Of a stretch of 13,004 nucleotides of DNA, positions 6,714-13,004 are shown in pieces. Below the pieces are notes generated by a model. It had not been told where the DNA came from. It made no database searches and saw nothing but the letters and a program-made list of their open reading frames with translations. Origin of the DNA: UBA2283 sp041658955. Lineage in GTDB: Bacteria > Patescibacteriota > Microgenomatia > UBA12405. How positions within the stretch are numbered: position 1 is the first letter of the stretch; every line of letters starts with the position of its first letter. The stretch lies in contig JBAZZE010000027.1 in the NCBI GenBank assembly GCA_041658955.1, positions 1 to 13,004 of the forward strand. Direction: 5' to 3'. Made by a program: the position numbers and the translations under genes.

Positions 6714-8469
6714 CGACTACCAGGAGTCGATCTTCTTTTACGGAATCCCTCTCCTATTTGCTGCCAAGATTCTCTTAAGTAAACAAAAAAACTACCCTTT
6801 TCCTCCGATTCTACCTCAAGTAATTCTCATCATTTTATATCTCATTTCAGTTGTCTTTTCCGTCAGCGTTGGTACCTCATACTATACGTTCATGAACTTC
6901 CTGACCGTACTTCTGATATTTAATCTAGCTCCGGGTTTTTTAAGTAGCGAAAAACTTTTAAACATGGGAATTATCTATGCCTCAATTGGCTATTCAATTA
7001 TCACCATAATTTACAAATTTTTCTTACCCAGTCTTTTTCCAACCGATTTTACTGACAATATATTTGTCCAAAACTGGGGACATAGTTATGTTGCTGATTT
7101 TCTAGTTTTTTCTATCCCCTTAATCATAACTAAAACTAATCACAATAAAAATATTTCAACCATTATTGTCCTCTTACCGGTAATTATTGCCATCGTTATT
7201 AGTAATTCACGTTCTTCCATAGTTGCCCTAATTATTGGCGTCATTTTTATCAACACCAAAAACTTTTTTCAAAAATTTATCAAATTTGTTACCATCCTGG
7301 GTTTATTAGTTTCAATAGTCTATATTTTCTTTTTTGCCAATTACCTAAAAAGTCCCAACGGTTCCCGACCGGAATACTGGTCTCAGGCTATATCTGGATT
7401 TATCAGCTCCCCATTAGTCGGAATCGGCCCTGGCAACTTTGGTATTATCAATCGACTTTACCGCCAAACAGGTACTAGTAATGCCAATTATGCTCACAAC
7501 TCAGTTCTCGAATTATTGTCAGGAAACGGTATTTTATTTACACTACTGGCATTTGGTTTAATCTTTTTAGGTCTTCGGTACCAATACCAACACCATCGAC
7601 TTTATTTTGTTATCGGAATCATCTCACTAATAAATTCATTTCTTGATCCAACTTGGTCGTCTCCGGGTATTCTGATAGTCAGCCTTATATTTATTTTTTG
7701 GAAAACTAAAGTCGCCCCATCACCAAAATCATATCTTTTTTCTTTAGCGTTTTTGGTTGGTCTTTTTCTAGTTTCCAAAACGTCCTCTGACATTTTCTTT
7801 TCCAAAGGAAACTATAATCTTAGTCTAAAACTAGACCCATTTAACCCCAGTCCATTAGCTCAATTGGTAAAAACTCACCAACCCCAAATCAGATTTTTAT
7901 ACCGTCAGGACCCATATTTTTTAAACATATTAACCGACATTAAATATCTTCCTCAAAACGAACCGGATTTCTATGAATCTATCCGACTGGATCCACATGG
8001 ATCAACCAATCAGTTGGTTCGACTTTTCTATTATTATTCATCGATCAATGATTACCAAAAACTTGAACGTGTCGCACTTTTACTTGATGATCACCTCAAT
8101 CTCACCGATCTACCCTTTAACTTAGCCCTTGAAATCGCCAAATCTCTCTACAAACTTGGACTTTATGAATGGCAGCAAAAAGACTACCCCGCCGCCATTT
8201 CTCATTTTGAAAAAGCGGTCATCTATTCACGTAATTGGAGCCATTTTCAACTCGAATTGGCGGCTGCCCTCTGGCATAGTGGTCAAACTAATAAAGCCGC
8301 TGACTTACTCAACAACTGTCAAAACGACCTAGCCTCAGTCACCCATTGCCACAATTTCATGCTCGAAGTTATCAAAAGTGGCTGGCCAATACCAGGTCGA
8401 TTTGCTAAAACTATTTCTGAACTCCAAATCCCAGTCGACGTACCAACGAACCAATCACAAAATAAATAA
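6673..8469 (+). CDS. O-antigen ligase/polymerase-like (Wzy_C) membrane protein with TPR-like tail, copy 2
   Basis: Paralogue of the 4258-6051 product, 598 residues from a TTG start. The two share layout and most motifs: DYQES near the N-terminus, NWGHSY, SNSRSS (177-182), GSRPEYW (230-236), GIGPGNF (250-256), AHNSVLE (274-280), further helices, and a tail with WSHFQLELAAALWHSGQ. SRSG of copy 1 is SRSS here and GNGPATF is GIGPGNF, which may mean different substrates. No ATG occurs before about base 6888, so the gene uses TTG or a rarer start. The homologous N-terminal helix appears to reach upstream of the TTG (codons from about 6634). The 5' end overlaps the divergent sugar transferase; the last 59 bases overlap the convergent WecG-like gene. 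Role: glycan polymerisation or transfer outside the membrane. Confidence 0.85.
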   Translation: MIFLLILPIFGKGIDYQESIFFYGIPLLFAAKILLSKQKNYPFPPILPQVILIILYLISVVFSVSVGTSYYTFMNFLTVLLIFNLAPGFLSSEKLLNMGIIYASIGYSIITIIYKFFLPSLFPTDFTDNIFVQNWGHSYVADFLVFSIPLIITKTNHNKNISTIIVLLPVIIAIVISNSRSSIVALIIGVIFINTKNFFQKFIKFVTILGLLVSIVYIFFFANYLKSPNGSRPEYWSQAISGFISSPLVGIGPGNFGIINRLYRQTGTSNANYAHNSVLELLSGNGILFTLLAFGLIFLGLRYQYQHHRLYFVIGIISLINSFLDPTWSSPGILIVSLIFIFWKTKVAPSPKSYLFSLAFLVGLFLVSKTSSDIFFSKGNYNLSLKLDPFNPSPLAQLVKTHQPQIRFLYRQDPYFLNILTDIKYLPQNEPDFYESIRLDPHGSTNQLVRLFYYYSSINDYQKLERVALLLDDHLNLTDLPFNLALEIAKSLYKLGLYEWQQKDYPAAISHFEKAVIYSRNWSHFQLELAAALWHSGQTNKAADLLNNCQNDLASVTHCHNFMLEVIKSGWPIPGRFAKTISELQIPVDVPTNQSQNK

Positions 8470-9091
8470 TTGCCGTATATCTCGACCACAATCTTTTTGG
8501 CTCACAAACCAACCTAAAACACCATTCCAAACCCAAATTTCGTATCCACCTTGGCGCCTGAATCATCTGTCCTGACAGAAAATCAAAAGCCGCTCCCACT
8601 GTAATAATCGAACCATTTACCCCATTTCTTTTTAACCCGTCAGCCATCAATACCTGTTTTCTTGCCCCTAGACCTACCCAGACAATATTAATTTTTAATT
8701 TATTTATTTTTTTAGCAATTTCTTGATAATCATTTTCAGTAAAATTATCCTTAAAAGGCAACACCAGATAATTCCCTTTTTTACTAAAATAATCTCTGTT
8801 TTTAAGGTCACCAATAAACAAAAACTTTTTTTCTTTTTTAGCCAAAAGACTCACCATAATATCAGGTCCATAAACCCGCTCACCTTTTCCATACTTCCAT
8901 TTTAAATACCAAACCAGAGGCATTCCATCTGGAGTCAAAACATCAGCTCTATCCATTGCCACCCTCACTTTTTTATCTTTGTCGGCCATCATTAACTCAT
9001 TCAAAGTACAGCACAACACCACCCCTGCTTTTCCACTAGCAATTAAACTTATAGTTTTTTCAAAACCAATTCTACTAATTTTTTCGATCAT
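8411..9091 (-). CDS. WecG/TagA/CpsF-family glycosyltransferase
   Basis: A 226-residue enzyme of the family that adds N-acetylmannosamine, or a related sugar, to a polyprenyl-diphosphate-linked first sugar; the actual sugar here is unknown. Visible motifs are TLNE (T29, N31), LTPDGMP with the presumed catalytic Asp55, ERVYGPDIM, WVGLGARKQ, VGAAFDFLSG, QAPRW and LEWCFRLVCEPKRLWSRY, the last being the typical membrane-associating C-terminal block. I chose the ATG at 9091 because AAAAAAGG precedes it by two bases and the family fold begins there. A longer frame from 9154 mostly re-reads the end of the preceding gene. The start overlaps the stop of the upstream GT4 gene by 17 bp, suggesting translational coupling. 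Its 3' end overlaps copy 2 of the ligase by 59 bp. Confidence 0.88.
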   Translation of the reverse strand: MIEKISRIGFEKTISLIASGKAGVVLCCTLNELMMADKDKKVRVAMDRADVLTPDGMPLVWYLKWKYGKGERVYGPDIMVSLLAKKEKKFLFIGDLKNRDYFSKKGNYLVLPFKDNFTENDYQEIAKKINKLKINIVWVGLGARKQVLMADGLKRNGVNGSIITVGAAFDFLSGQMIQAPRWIRNLGLEWCFRLVCEPKRLWSRYTAIIYFVIGSLVRRLGFGVQK

Positions 9092-10199
9092 TACCTTTTT
9101 TAATAATATCCCTAAGTTTGTCCATAAATATTTGCTGACCAAATGAACTGACACTTTTACGACAACCTAGCCGATCAAAATCCTTCTTTTCAAATTCAAT
9201 AATAGTTTTTTCCAAACCTCGGCCACCATTATCAGCAAACAATAATCCATTTACCCCTTCTCTCACCACTTCCCTGACTCCACCTGAATTTCTGGCAATA
9301 ACCGGTACCCCCATCATCAGCGACTCTACTGGGACTATTCCGAAGTCCTCATCCACTGAAGTATAAATTAACGCTTTGGACTTACTCATCAACTGAAACT
9401 TTTTTTCATCACTACAAGCGCCCTCAAAAGTCACCCATTTGTATTTTTTTTGTCTCAACTTTGTCAGTTCATCACCCCCACCAACCACTATCAGTTTTCT
9501 ACCCATTTGTTCACATGTTTCAACTGCCTGGTATATACCTTTTTGCTTTACAAGTCGTGACACCCATATGTAGTAATCCCCTCTTTTTCGACCAAAATAC
9601 TTTTTTAAAGTAAAGTCATCCACCGGAGGATAAACCACCTGAACTTCTCGACCATAGTATCTTTTAATTCTCGTTTGAACATTCTTAGAATTAGCAACTA
9701 ATTTATCAGGACGTTTCGCACCACGCTTATCAATCCCTCTCAATATTTTTTTAATCGGCCAAAACAATACCGAGCCAATTCGTCCTTTAATAAATTCGAT
9801 CTCATTAAACTCGTCATACAAATATCTGGGTGGCGTATGGATATATGACAAGTGAAAAGCATTATTATCCGATCTAACATTTTTTGACATGAATGAATGA
9901 GACGATGAAATGACCGTGTCATATCCCGATAAATCTAACCTTTCCCAATAAATCCATGACAAAACTTTAATAATTGAAATATATTTTGTAACTCTATCGT
10001 CTCGAACAAACAACTGCCATTTAGATGTTTTTATTGTCAGATATGGAAACCGCTCCATCAATTTTTTCCTAGCTGATGGCACTATAAATAAGGTGTACAA
10101 GACTGATTTTGGATAAATTTGAAGTATCGATTCCAAAACTTTTTCTGCACCTCCATATTTCATTACCACATCCGATATAATTGCCGTTCCGTTACTCAT
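9075..10199 (-). CDS. GT4 glycosyltransferase, WbaZ-like
   Basis: GT-B fold enzyme of 374 residues, probably cytoplasmic and membrane-peripheral, extending the lipid-linked glycan from a nucleotide sugar. The N-terminal domain has YGGAEKVLES (15-24) as acceptor-side glycine motif and SYIHTPPRYLYDEF, which resembles the WbaZ/mannosyltransferase subgroup. The C-terminal domain has WVSRLVKQKG and the E-x7-E motif EDFGIVPVE (E284, E292), then GVPVIARNSGGVREVV. Mannose or rhamnose-type transfer is a guess from the subgroup. The ATG at 10199 is preferred: CAGG lies just before it and homology starts here. The in-frame ATG at 10241 would add 14 residues and overlap the divergent gene at 10230. It is the first gene of a two-gene minus-strand unit with the WecG/TagA enzyme. 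Confidence 0.88.
   Translation of the reverse strand: MSNGTAIISDVVMKYGGAEKVLESILQIYPKSVLYTLFIVPSARKKLMERFPYLTIKTSKWQLFVRDDRVTKYISIIKVLSWIYWERLDLSGYDTVISSSHSFMSKNVRSDNNAFHLSYIHTPPRYLYDEFNEIEFIKGRIGSVLFWPIKKILRGIDKRGAKRPDKLVANSKNVQTRIKRYYGREVQVVYPPVDDFTLKKYFGRKRGDYYIWVSRLVKQKGIYQAVETCEQMGRKLIVVGGGDELTKLRQKKYKWVTFEGACSDEKKFQLMSKSKALIYTSVDEDFGIVPVESLMMGVPVIARNSGGVREVVREGVNGLLFADNGGRGLEKTIIEFEKKDFDRLGCRKSVSSFGQQIFMDKLRDIIKKGNDRKN
10176..10181 (+). promoter_or_regulatory. Candidate -10 element for the GT-C/GT4 operon
   Basis: A perfect TATAAT lies on the plus strand 48 bases before the ATG at 10230, inside the 5' end of the divergent GT4 gene. No good -35 is seen. If used, it and the minus-strand -10 at 10207-10212 would form overlapping face-to-face promoters. 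Confidence 0.25.
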
Positions 10200-10206
10200 C
10201 AACCTG

Positions 10207-10212
10207 ATTATA
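10207..10212 (-). promoter_or_regulatory. Candidate -10 element for the minus-strand GT4/WecG unit
   Basis: A perfect TATAAT lies on the minus strand, ending seven bases before the ATG at 10199. Transcription from it would start at or next to the ATG, giving a leaderless message. No recognisable -35 hexamer is seen 17 bases upstream. Confidence 0.3.
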
Positions 10213-10229
10213 ACTGGTAAAATTCCTTC

Positions 10230-11663
10230 ATGCTGTCTCATTTGCTTCGAAAAAAAAAGTGGGTTATCGCGATTACAGCTCTACTACTGTGTCTTGCATA
10301 TTGGTTTTACTCTACAATTCCCCAATTTTTCAGTCCAATGGTTTCTTCCGAAGACGGTTATTCCCGACTGGCTTCCGGAGTCGCCTGGGCATCACCAATT
10401 TCCAGATATCCTATTAACTATGTCTGGCCTCCCCTTACTCCAATTGTCTATAGCTTTGCTTACCTCGCTTATCCTCACTCCCAATACATCTCCATCCGTA
10501 TTTTGGCCTGGGCTCTAATTCTGTTTACTACGTTTATTGTTGGATTGATTGGATATCAATTATCAAAAAATTATTTTGTCGCCATTTTTAGTACCTGCCT
10601 GGCTCTGACCAACCCACTCCTTATCAATCTTGCTTCCCAAACTCTTTCTGAAAATATTTGGTTACCACTTGTTGGTTTGTCACTTTTTTTTCTATTAAGT
10701 AAACATCAAAAAAATTGGATAATTGGTATGCTTTTTTGGGCACTTTCCCAAACTGTTAGATATGAATCATGGTATCTTAGCCCTTTATTGATACTTATAT
10801 TTTGGTTCCTTCACCGTCATAAAAATAGCACTATTACCCTGGCACTACTTAGCCTTGTCTTTCCACTATATTGGTATCTAGAAACTACTCTTTCCACTCA
10901 TAATTTTCACTTTTACTTAGACGAAAAGTTTTTTCAAGCCAAACACGGCTCACCTTATGTTTATCATCATTTGCTTACTACTATTAAAGTCTGGACCATT
11001 CCCCTCCTTCAGTCACTTACCCCACCTATAATTTTTGTTTTCCTCCTGAGTTTCAAACATTATTGGCAACAGAAAAACTTTTTGTTTTTACTTCCTGTAT
11101 TTATTTTTATTTCGCTCATCGCTCAAGTATATTTTGCCACCATGGAAATATGGCCAGGACGATACATCTCTCTACTGCCCGTCATTATAATTCCCATAAC
11201 AATCGCCACCCTCTTCCGTTTTAGTTTTTCCAAGAGGACTCTTCTCACCATCACTTTCTGCATAGTTTTACTTGATATTTTTACCGGCACCACCAGACTA
11301 AAAACATTAACTGATTTTTTGGCTCCAGAACAAGTTGAACTTGGTAATTTCCTCCGGGGAAGTACCTCTCCGTGTGTCACTTATGTCAAATCAGATTTGA
11401 GTCCTCGCTTTGATAACAGTGCCTTTTGGTACTTGTCACACCAACCGATGACCCAAGTTGTCTTTGTCCGAACCAAAAATCCTTATAATAACCAAACTCC
11501 ACTTCGAGCCGATTGTTTTACTATTGTGGTTGAAAAAACCAAAGAACACCCACTACCCGGTGAAACAATGCCATTAGCTTTTGGAAAACCAGTATTTGAA
11601 AATACTTACTTCCAAGTTTATGAACCACCAATTCTAAAAGAACGTTTTAACAATGGAAAATAA
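10230..11663 (+). CDS. GT-C family membrane glycosyltransferase (putative)
   Basis: A 477-residue protein with about ten hydrophobic helices over the first 350 residues and a soluble C-terminal part. Features point to the GT-C fold, which uses polyprenyl-phosphate sugars on the outer membrane face: an acidic first loop after helix 1 (SSEDGYSRL, E41 and D42), a helix pair around SQTLSENIW with Glu141, RYESW (177-181), and WPGRYISLLP near the last helices. No close named family is recognised; GT39/GT83-like is the best guess. It starts at ATG 10230 without a clear Shine-Dalgarno sequence. Codons 7-10 hold a run of nine A (10250-10258). The stop overlaps the next gene's start by 11 bp, so it heads a plus-strand glycosyltransferase operon. 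Confidence 0.75.
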   Translation: MLSHLLRKKKWVIAITALLLCLAYWFYSTIPQFFSPMVSSEDGYSRLASGVAWASPISRYPINYVWPPLTPIVYSFAYLAYPHSQYISIRILAWALILFTTFIVGLIGYQLSKNYFVAIFSTCLALTNPLLINLASQTLSENIWLPLVGLSLFFLLSKHQKNWIIGMLFWALSQTVRYESWYLSPLLILIFWFLHRHKNSTITLALLSLVFPLYWYLETTLSTHNFHFYLDEKFFQAKHGSPYVYHHLLTTIKVWTIPLLQSLTPPIIFVFLLSFKHYWQQKNFLFLLPVFIFISLIAQVYFATMEIWPGRYISLLPVIIIPITIATLFRFSFSKRTLLTITFCIVLLDIFTGTTRLKTLTDFLAPEQVELGNFLRGSTSPCVTYVKSDLSPRFDNSAFWYLSHQPMTQVVFVRTKNPYNNQTPLRADCFTIVVEKTKEHPLPGETMPLAFGKPVFENTYFQVYEPPILKERFNNGK

Positions 11664-12738
11664 TTGCCAAAATATTGCCATCGTCTTTACCAGCCTTAAC
11701 ATCGGCGGTATCGAACGTAAAATTGTCGATTTATCTATTCATTATTCCACCCAAAAAAATATTCGGCTCCATCTATTTCTTAAAATTAATCAAGGAACAT
11801 TTCTTAACAAAATTCCACCAAATGTAAAAATCCACTTTCTTTCAGCCTCAAAAAACCAATTCATAAATTTGGTTTACCCCGTTTGGCTCTGGAGACAATT
11901 ATTAATTTTAAAACCAAATTTAGTTTTATCATTTGGAAACTTTTCATCAATTTGTGCCATAATTGCCAACTTTTTTTCTATTCAAACTAAGCTGGTTATC
12001 AGTGAAGACTCCAGTATTGATGTCCAAATTAGCAATGATAGTTTTTCCCTTATCCGGCAAGTCCTCGTCCGACTTACTTATCCATTAGCCTCTGGAGCTA
12101 TTGTCCTGACTCCGACAGCCCGTCAAAAAATCGGGAAGTACCTACCTCTTTCCAAAGTCACTTTCCTACCAAACTGGCTACCAATAAATATTCCCCTCTC
12201 CAACCTACCTCCCAGTCTTAAGCCAATCGATATCCTTTTTGTTGGTCGTCTGGTAGCTCAGAAAGATCCTTTAAAATTCCTTGATTTTTGCCGACAAATA
12301 CAAAAGAACTTGCCAACAATAAAAATCTCCATGATCGGCGATGGTGAACTGAAACCAAAAATTATCAATTACATTACTCGCCATCATTTATCAGTCGAAC
12401 TTCTACCTTCATCATCCCCTGTCGATCAATACTATCAGCAATCCAAAGTTTTAGTCCTAACAAGTGTTCACGAAGGTTTTCCCCTGACAATTCTTGAATC
12501 TTTCTATTACTCCTGCCCAGTTATTTGTCCATCACTCAATGAAGTCAAACCATTCTACATTTTTGAACCAGAAAAATTTATTTATTCTCAACCAAAAGTT
12601 GCCATCAAACTGATCACCGCAGCCATTTTATACCCAGACACATTGAAAAAAAGTGTTCAGAAATATCGTGACTATGTCGTCACCACCCGTGATCAAAACT
12701 TTCATGCTACATTAGATTACCTTCAGCAGTTTTTATGA
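11653..12738 (+). CDS. GT4 glycosyltransferase
   Basis: A 361-residue GT-B enzyme. The N-terminal domain has LNIGGIERKIVDL (15-27), the glycine-rich acceptor-side motif. The C-terminal nucleotide-sugar domain has FVGRLVAQKDP (196-206), MIGDGELKP and the E-x7-E motif EGFPLTILE (E274, E282) followed by CPVICPS. It would add a sugar from a nucleotide donor on the cytoplasmic side; donor unknown. The ATG at 11653 lies inside the end of the GT-C gene (11-bp overlap) and the TGA overlaps the next ATG as ATGA, so translation of the three genes is probably coupled. The N-terminal half is clearly similar to that of the following gene, indicating tandem duplication. Confidence 0.88.
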   Translation: MENNCQNIAIVFTSLNIGGIERKIVDLSIHYSTQKNIRLHLFLKINQGTFLNKIPPNVKIHFLSASKNQFINLVYPVWLWRQLLILKPNLVLSFGNFSSICAIIANFFSIQTKLVISEDSSIDVQISNDSFSLIRQVLVRLTYPLASGAIVLTPTARQKIGKYLPLSKVTFLPNWLPINIPLSNLPPSLKPIDILFVGRLVAQKDPLKFLDFCRQIQKNLPTIKISMIGDGELKPKIINYITRHHLSVELLPSSSPVDQYYQQSKVLVLTSVHEGFPLTILESFYYSCPVICPSLNEVKPFYIFEPEKFIYSQPKVAIKLITAAILYPDTLKKSVQKYRDYVVTTRDQNFHATLDYLQQFL

Positions 12739-13004
12739 AACAACCCACCCCTCGCCTTCTAATTGCATTTCATGAAATGCATCTTGGTGGAATTCAAAAA
12801 AAAGTTGTTGATATCATCAAACAAATCAATCGAAAAAATCCAAATATTCCTATTCGACTTTGCTTACGTCGTAAAGAAGGTATCTTTCTAAGTGAAATTC
12901 CCTCACATGTTATTGTGACCGCTTCAAAATACAAGTTCTATCGATTGGGAATCGTCTGGTACATCATCTGGATGATTAAAGAGATTGTCATTTTTAATCC
13001 CACC
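12735..13004 (+). CDS. GT4 glycosyltransferase, N-terminal part (cut by right edge)
   Basis: Ninety codons are open from ATG 12735 to the window end. The start overlaps the previous stop by four bases (ATGA). The translated part has MHLGGIQKKVVDI (15-27), matching the LNIGGIERKIVDL of the preceding GT4, and later EGIFLSEIP against QGTFLNKIP and TASKYKF against SASKNQF. It is therefore the N-terminal domain of a paralogous GT4 enzyme in the same operon. The donor-binding domain and E-x7-E motif lie beyond the window. Confidence 0.8.
   Translation, partial: MKQPTPRLLIAFHEMHLGGIQKKVVDIIKQINRKNPNIPIRLCLRRKEGIFLSEIPSHVIVTASKYKFYRLGIVWYIIWMIKEIVIFNPT

Noticed and set aside
9092..9154. Longer N-terminus for the WecG/TagA-like enzyme
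   Set aside because: The extra 21 residues read through the end of the upstream GT4 gene and lack family similarity; the ATG at 9091 has a purine-rich site and fits the fold start.
10200..10241. Longer N-terminus for the WbaZ-like GT4
   Set aside because: The 14 extra residues overlap the divergent gene start, no ribosome site precedes ATG 10241, and the GT-B fold begins right after ATG 10199.

Overview
The window is AT-rich and very compactly coded. It looks like a Patescibacteria/CPR genome, most likely Microgenomates. The grounds are a giant secreted protein with a pilin-like N-terminal hydrophobic segment and a dockerin-like C-terminus containing NCDG/KCDG loops, a pattern I associate with that group, and gene ends that touch or overlap throughout. 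No in-frame TGA appears in any long gene, so I see no sign of the TGA recoding known from Gracilibacteria/SR1. The lineage is inferred from style; there is no rRNA or other marker gene here.

Left third (1-3984, minus strand): one continuous reading frame of 1328 codons that runs off the left edge. It encodes a cell-surface protein with an N-terminal membrane segment, about 31 four-cysteine modules (about 150 cysteines in all), a Thr/Pro/Gly-rich linker and a dockerin-like calcium-binding domain ending near base 1. The modules follow a higher-order B-C-A pattern with an 87-residue (261-bp) period. A 273-bp divergent intergenic region follows. It seems to hold a decayed copy of the 5' end of a sugar-transferase gene.

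Middle (4258-8469): two paralogous membrane proteins of the O-antigen ligase/polymerase (Wzy_C) type with TPR-like tails, both on the plus strand. Between them on the minus strand lies a small polyprenyl-phosphate sugar-phosphate transferase. Neither ligase has an ATG near its N-terminus.

Right (8411-13004): a minus-strand pair, a WbaZ-like GT4 glycosyltransferase followed by a WecG/TagA-family glycosyltransferase. Divergent from them is a plus-strand operon of a GT-C membrane protein and two tandem paralogous GT4 glycosyltransferases, the last cut by the right edge. These genes overlap by 4 to 17 bp.

Together the middle and right parts form a lipid-linked glycan pathway. The sugar-phosphate transferase loads the first sugar on polyprenyl phosphate, the WecG/TagA and GT4 enzymes extend it on the cytoplasmic side, the GT-C enzyme may add sugars outside, and the Wzy_C proteins polymerise the glycan or transfer it to lipid or protein. 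No flippase is visible in the window. The surface protein next door is a possible, unproven, glycan acceptor. I found no tRNA, rRNA, CRISPR array, insertion sequence or clear rho-independent terminator.
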